From an uncultured Clostridia bacterium (GTDB taxonomy: Bacteria; Bacillota; Clostridia; Oscillospirales; Ruminococcaceae): a stretch of DNA of 9,236 nucleotides. Both the position numbers and the translations under genes were made by a program. Within the stretch, counting starts at the first letter, position 1, and the number at the start of each line of letters is the position of its first letter. The stretch lies in the NCBI GenBank assembly GCA_947630315.1, contig CANRHA010000058.1, positions 1 through 9,236 of the forward strand, in the 5' to 3' direction. The notes below the pieces were generated by a model. It saw nothing but the letters and a program-made list of their open reading frames with translations. It made no database searches and was not told the DNA's origin. Below, piece by piece: positions 5,560 through 9,236 of this stretch.

Positions 5560-5580
5560 TTTAAAGAAAGGCAGTAAACT

Positions 5581-6090
5581 ATGATTATAATGGCGGGAAC
5601 ACTTGATTTTCTCTCCATAAACGTCTGGCACATTCTGATGGCGATAGGAAACCTTTTGATACTTGTTCTTATACTTAAAAAGTTCCTGTTCAAGCCGGTC
5701 CAGAAGATATTAAAAGAGCGCGAAGAAGAGATCGGCAAGACCTATTCCGACGCCGACAAGGCGCTTAGCGAGGCCAACGCCGAAAAGGAGCTGTACCTTA
5801 AAAAGCTCGACGACGCAAAATCGGAGGCCGACAACATGATCAAAACGGCCAGCGAACGCGCTAAGGCGGAATCGGCGGAGATAATTTCAGACGCCAGGGC
5901 CGAGGCCGAACGCAGACGCCGCAACGCCGATGAAGACATTGAGCTTGCAAAAAAGAAGGCCGCCGACGAAATGCGCGACTCTATTTCCGAGATGGTGATA
6001 TCCCTCGCCGAACAGGTAGTTGAAAAAGAGATAGACCCCAAGGCCCACGAATCGCTGATCGACGACGCGATAGAAAGCCTCGGTGAATAG
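5581..6090 (+). CDS. atpF: F1Fo ATP synthase subunit b
   Basis: The peripheral stalk subunit that holds the alpha3-beta3 head against rotor torque. The protein has 169 residues. A single N-terminal membrane helix at about 14-36 is followed by the family pattern KKFLFKPVQKILKEREEEI (33-51). A long, highly charged Glu/Lys/Ala-rich coiled coil runs to about 140, and a C-terminal segment (SEMVISLAEQVVEKEID) binds the delta subunit in homologues. AGAAAGG at 5565-5571 places the start at ATG 5581; ATG 5590 (Met4) is a weaker alternative. It follows atpE by 21 bases and is followed by atpH after only 2 bases, so the two are probably translationally coupled. Confidence 0.95.
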   Translation: MIIMAGTLDFLSINVWHILMAIGNLLILVLILKKFLFKPVQKILKEREEEIGKTYSDADKALSEANAEKELYLKKLDDAKSEADNMIKTASERAKAESAEIISDARAEAERRRRNADEDIELAKKKAADEMRDSISEMVISLAEQVVEKEIDPKAHESLIDDAIESLGE

Positions 6091-6092
6091 CC

Positions 6093-6632
6093 ATGAATAA
6101 GGATTATTCCCTTGAATTTGGAACGGCTCTTTATCAGCTTGCCGTTGAGGAAGGCTCATCAAAGCGCGTATTCGACGACTTTGAATCGGTAAGCCGCGTT
6201 TTTGAGCAGAATCCCGATTTTATAAGGCTTCTTTCTAACCCGCGGCTTACGGCCACCGAACGCGCTTCTACCCTCGGCGAAGTTTTCGGCGGAAAGATAG
6301 ACAAAAATCTTCTGAACGCCTTAAAAATTCTCGCCGAAAAGCGCCGCTGCAATACCGTGCCAAAATGCTTTGAGGTGTATAAAAAGCTCTATTGCGAAGA
6401 CGCCGGCATCATGCCCGTTACCGCCGTTTCGGCGGTGGCGCTGAGCGACGAGCAGAAAAAGCGCCTCATAGAAAAGCTTAGGGCCAAAACCGGCGCGGAG
6501 ATAATGCTCGACTGCCGGGTAGACCCGAGGTGCATAGGCGGGGTAAGGCTCGAATACGCCGGAATGCGCTATGACGCGAGCGTTAAGGGCAGGTTTGAAG
6601 CCCTTGAACGCTCAATGAAAAATTCGGACTGA
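6093..6632 (+). CDS. atpH: F1Fo ATP synthase subunit delta
   Basis: The protein that links the top of the F1 head to the b-subunit stalk (OSCP-type). The 179-residue length is typical. The N-terminal helical domain begins YSLEFGTALYQLAVEEG and includes FIRLLSNPRLTATERAS (about 43-59), and the middle region LLNALKILAEKRR is typical. The C-terminal motif DPRCIGGVRLEYAGMRYDASVKGRFEAL (about 143-171 in outline) is a family hallmark. The start ATG lies two bases after the atpF stop with only a weak Shine-Dalgarno (GGTGA, about 6081-6085) inside the end of atpF, so translation likely depends on atpF. Confidence 0.95.
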   Translation: MNKDYSLEFGTALYQLAVEEGSSKRVFDDFESVSRVFEQNPDFIRLLSNPRLTATERASTLGEVFGGKIDKNLLNALKILAEKRRCNTVPKCFEVYKKLYCEDAGIMPVTAVSAVALSDEQKKRLIEKLRAKTGAEIMLDCRVDPRCIGGVRLEYAGMRYDASVKGRFEALERSMKNSD

Positions 6633-6645
6633 TTGGAGAGTATCT

Positions 6646-8154
6646 ATGAATATTGATGATATCAGCAGTCTGATAAAGACTCAGATCAAAAACTATGACA
6701 AAAAAGCCGAGCTTTCGGAAACGGGCAGCGTAATAACCGTCGGCGACGGCATAGCCTCGGTTTACGGGCTTGACAACTGCCTTTCAAACGAGCTTGTCGA
6801 ATTTTCAAACGGCTCCTACGGCATGGCCCTTAACCTTGAGGAGGATTCCGTCTCGGTAGTTATGCTCGGCTCCGACGTAGGCATACGCGAGGGCGACGTT
6901 GTAAAACGCACCGGCTCGGTAGTTTCGGTGCCCGTTGGAAAGGGCCTTATAGGCAGAGTTGTAAACGCCCTCGGCCAGCCGATAGACGGCAAAGGCCCGA
7001 TAGAGAGCGAGGCCGTTCTGCCCATTGAACAGAAGGCCACGGGCATTATCGAAAGAAAATCGGTAAGCGTGCCGCTCCAGACCGGTATAAAGGCCATCGA
7101 CTCGATGATACCGATAGGCCGCGGCCAGCGCGAGCTTATTATAGGCGACCGCCAGACCGGTAAAACCGTTATCGCGACCGACACGATAATCAATCAGAAG
7201 GGCAAAAACTGCATATGCATTTACGTCGCCATAGGTCAGAAAAACTCGACCGTAGCTCAGCTTGTAGAGACTCTTTCGCGGGCCGGGGCGATGGACTACA
7301 CAATAGTCGTAAGCTCCACCGCTTCGGAACTTGCAACGCTGCAATATATCGCGCCATACGCCGGCTGCACTATGGGCGAATACTTCATGAAGCAGGGGCT
7401 TGACGCGCTCGTAATCTACGACGACCTTTCAAAGCACGCCGTAGCCTACAGGACTATGTCGCTTCTTATCCGCCGCCCGCCGGGACGCGAGGCCTACCCC
7501 GGCGACGTTTTCTACCTCCATTCAAGGCTTCTTGAACGCGCCGCAAGGCTTTCGCCCGAGGCCGGAGGAGGTTCGCTGACCGCCCTGCCGATAATCGAGA
7601 CTCAGGCGGGAGACGTTTCGGCATATATACCCACAAACGTAATATCCATCACCGACGGCCAGATATTCCTTGAAACCGAGATGTTCAACTCGGGGATAAT
7701 GCCCGCCGTAAACCCGGGTATATCCGTTTCCCGAGTTGGCGGCGCAGCTCAGCTTAAGGCGATGAAGCAGGTGTCGGGCACTCTGAAGCTTTTGTATTCT
7801 CAGTACCGCGAGCTCCAGAGCTTTGCGCAGTTCGGCTCAGACCTCGACAAGGACACCAAGGAGAGGCTCGCCCAGGGCGAGAGGATAGTTGAGGTCTTAA
7901 AGCAGGACCGCAACTCGCCGGTAGACGTTGAGCTTCAGGTATGTATAATTTTCGCGGTAGTAAATAACTATCTTAAAGATGTTCCGGTAAACAGGGTAAA
8001 GGAATATGAAAAGGGCCTTTACTTTGAGATGAATGCGTATCACCGCGATCTGCTCGACTATATAGCATCGGGCGGAAGCCTTGACGACGGGCACAAAGCA
8101 GAGCTTTCGGCCGCCGTTGAAGAATACACCAAAAAATTCACCGGCTCAGTTTAA
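6646..8154 (+). CDS. atpA: F1Fo ATP synthase subunit alpha
   Basis: The non-catalytic nucleotide-binding subunit of the F1 head. The 502-residue length is standard. The beta-barrel domain comes first (about 25-92, TVGDGIASVYGLDN). The nucleotide domain carries the P-loop GDRQTGKT (167-174) and the Walker B segment ALVIYDD (254-260). The family signature PAVNPGISVSRVGGAAQ (353-369) holds the arginine that reaches into the catalytic site of beta (Arg363). The C-terminal helical domain runs to the end. The start follows the atpH stop by 13 bases with TTGGAGAG as ribosome binding site. Nothing is missing or altered in the motifs that can be checked by eye. Confidence 0.98.
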   Translation: MNIDDISSLIKTQIKNYDKKAELSETGSVITVGDGIASVYGLDNCLSNELVEFSNGSYGMALNLEEDSVSVVMLGSDVGIREGDVVKRTGSVVSVPVGKGLIGRVVNALGQPIDGKGPIESEAVLPIEQKATGIIERKSVSVPLQTGIKAIDSMIPIGRGQRELIIGDRQTGKTVIATDTIINQKGKNCICIYVAIGQKNSTVAQLVETLSRAGAMDYTIVVSSTASELATLQYIAPYAGCTMGEYFMKQGLDALVIYDDLSKHAVAYRTMSLLIRRPPGREAYPGDVFYLHSRLLERAARLSPEAGGGSLTALPIIETQAGDVSAYIPTNVISITDGQIFLETEMFNSGIMPAVNPGISVSRVGGAAQLKAMKQVSGTLKLLYSQYRELQSFAQFGSDLDKDTKERLAQGERIVEVLKQDRNSPVDVELQVCIIFAVVNNYLKDVPVNRVKEYEKGLYFEMNAYHRDLLDYIASGGSLDDGHKAELSAAVEEYTKKFTGSV

Positions 8155-8182
8155 ACCGCCGCCCGGCAAGGAGTAAGCTATT

Positions 8183-9037
8183 ATGGCTTCGATGAAAGAA
8201 ATAAACCTCAGAATAAAGTCCATATCGGGAACAAGGCAGATAACAAAGGCTATGGAGCTTGTCGCCATCTCAAAGCTTACCAAGGCGAGGGAGAGGATAG
8301 ACCGCACAAGGCCCTTTTACACCGAGCTTTACTCGGCGCTCTCAGATGTTTCCGCGGCGGTTTCGCCGCTCGACACCGGGTTCTGCCGCACCGGGGATAT
8401 CAAAAAAAGCTGCGTTGTGGTCATCGCCGGAGACCGCGGCCTTGCAGGGGGCTACAACAGCAACCTGTTCAAGTTTGCCGAGGCGGCCTCAAACGGCAAG
8501 AACGTCTGCGTTCTGCCTATAGGCAAGCGCTCTATTGAGCACTTTGAACGCCGGGGATACGAAACCGTTTCGGACGAATACCCGAGCGTTGAGGATATGA
8601 GCGTAGGCGACTGCTTTGAAATTTCAAGGCTTTTATGCAAGATGTTCCTCGACGGCGACATAGACGAGCTGAGCTGCATTTATACAAACTTCGTCACGAT
8701 GCTCGGGCAGGAGCCTGCCGAGTTAAAGCTGCTGCCGCTCGACAAGAGCCTTCTTTCAGACGGCAGCGAGGCGCGCTTCACTCTTGTTGAACCCGGCCCG
8801 GGAGCTGTGTTCAACTCGATCATCCCCGATACCGTGGCGGGGCTGCTGTGGGGAGCGGTATGCGAGAGCTTCGCTTCGGAACTTGCCGCCCGCAGAACGG
8901 CGATGGAGAGCGCCACCTCGAACGCCGACGACATTATTGCCGATCTGAAGCTTAAATACAACAAGGCAAGAAAGAGCTCGATCACCCAGCAGATAACCGA
9001 AATAGTCTCGGGTGCTCAGACCGACGGCTCGGATTAA
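8183..9037 (+). CDS. atpG: F1Fo ATP synthase subunit gamma
   Basis: The central rotor shaft that turns inside the alpha3-beta3 head and couples c-ring rotation to catalysis. The protein has 284 residues. The N-terminal helix MKEINLRIKSISGTRQITKAM (4-24 in outline) followed by ELVAISKLTKAR is highly typical. The central Rossmann-like part contains VVVIAGDRGLAGGYNSNL. The C-terminal helix (about 231-275) with SELAARRTAMESATSNADD and SSITQQITEIVSGA is the other half of the coiled-coil shaft. AAGGAG at about 8168-8173 supports Met1; the first four residues (MASM) match common gamma starts. Confidence 0.97.
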   Translation: MASMKEINLRIKSISGTRQITKAMELVAISKLTKARERIDRTRPFYTELYSALSDVSAAVSPLDTGFCRTGDIKKSCVVVIAGDRGLAGGYNSNLFKFAEAASNGKNVCVLPIGKRSIEHFERRGYETVSDEYPSVEDMSVGDCFEISRLLCKMFLDGDIDELSCIYTNFVTMLGQEPAELKLLPLDKSLLSDGSEARFTLVEPGPGAVFNSIIPDTVAGLLWGAVCESFASELAARRTAMESATSNADDIIADLKLKYNKARKSSITQQITEIVSGAQTDGSD

Positions 9038-9086
9038 CGTAAAACCTTTATCTTCTGACTTTATTGGGAAGGAATGGTAAAAAAAT

Positions 9087-9236
9087 ATGGCAAATAAATC
9101 TAACAAGGGCATAGTTACGCAGATAATCGGCCCTGTACTTGATATCCGCTTTGAAGACGGCTGCCTGCCCAATCTGAACAACGCGGTAGTAATCGAATAT
9201 GAGGGCAGAAAGATAACCCTTGAGGTCGCACAGCAC
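9087..9236 (+). CDS. atpD: F1Fo ATP synthase subunit beta (partial, first 50 residues)
   Basis: The catalytic F1 subunit, cut by the window edge. The visible 50 residues start MANKSNKGIVTQIIGPVLDIRFEDG and continue through LPNLNNAVVIEYEGRKITLEVAQH, the N-terminal beta-barrel domain typical of AtpD. The P-loop and DELSEED regions lie beyond the window. The start at 9087 is about 13 bases from AAGGA (9069-9073), rather far. An upstream ATG at 9074 is in another frame and reaches a stop after seven codons, so it is not the start. It follows atpG by 49 bases, the expected operon order. Confidence 0.93.
   Translation, partial: MANKSNKGIVTQIIGPVLDIRFEDGCLPNLNNAVVIEYEGRKITLEVAQH

Noticed and set aside
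9074..9097. A small open frame (seven codons and stop) upstream of and overlapping the atpD start
   Set aside because: It arises by chance from ATGG in the ribosome binding region and is out of frame. Nothing indicates a leader peptide.

Overview
The window looks like part of a chromosome from an anaerobic, plant-fibre-degrading member of the Clostridia, probably Oscillospiraceae/Ruminococcaceae. This is inferred from the gene content (lipoprotein xylanase, GH5 endoglucanase with an FN3 domain, sugar-binding lipoprotein, standard F-type ATP synthase operon), strong AGGAGG-type ribosome binding sites, sigma-A-like promoters, and heavy use of ATA (Ile) and AGG/AGA (Arg) codons in moderately GC-rich DNA. 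No rRNA or other direct taxonomic marker is present, so the assignment is tentative.

Left half (1-3759, minus strand): three secreted or surface proteins for polysaccharide use. In transcription order they are a GH10 endo-xylanase lipoprotein (3759-2410), a GH5 endoglucanase-type enzyme with an N-terminal fibronectin type III domain (2022-601), and the start of a solute-binding lipoprotein of an ABC importer (402-1, cut by the window edge). Each has its own candidate promoter, so they look like separately transcribed neighbours rather than one operon. The plausible joint job is extracellular hydrolysis of xylan and beta-glucan followed by capture of the released sugars.

Between the xylanase terminator (2381-2400) and the GH5 promoter (2052-2080) lies a gene-free stretch of about 290 bp. 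It contains a 14-bp tandem repeat, a 16-bp perfect palindrome, repeated CTCTGCCG words, and an 88% GC block (2251-2352) that folds on paper into a perfect four-armed cloverleaf with no unpaired base at the junction. This is the most unusual structure in the window and may be a repetitive or mobile palindromic element.

Right half (3940-9236, plus strand): the F1Fo ATP synthase operon, read divergently from the xylanase behind a near-consensus promoter (TTTACA-17-TATAAT). The order is atpI-like, atpB (a), atpE (c), atpF (b), atpH (delta), atpA (alpha), atpG (gamma) and the first 50 codons of atpD (beta). The c subunit has a glutamate in helix 1 where classical Na+ rotors have glutamine, in addition to the usual helix-2 glutamate followed by threonine. 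This two-carboxylate pattern suggests a sodium-coupled rotor and is the most interesting protein-level observation.
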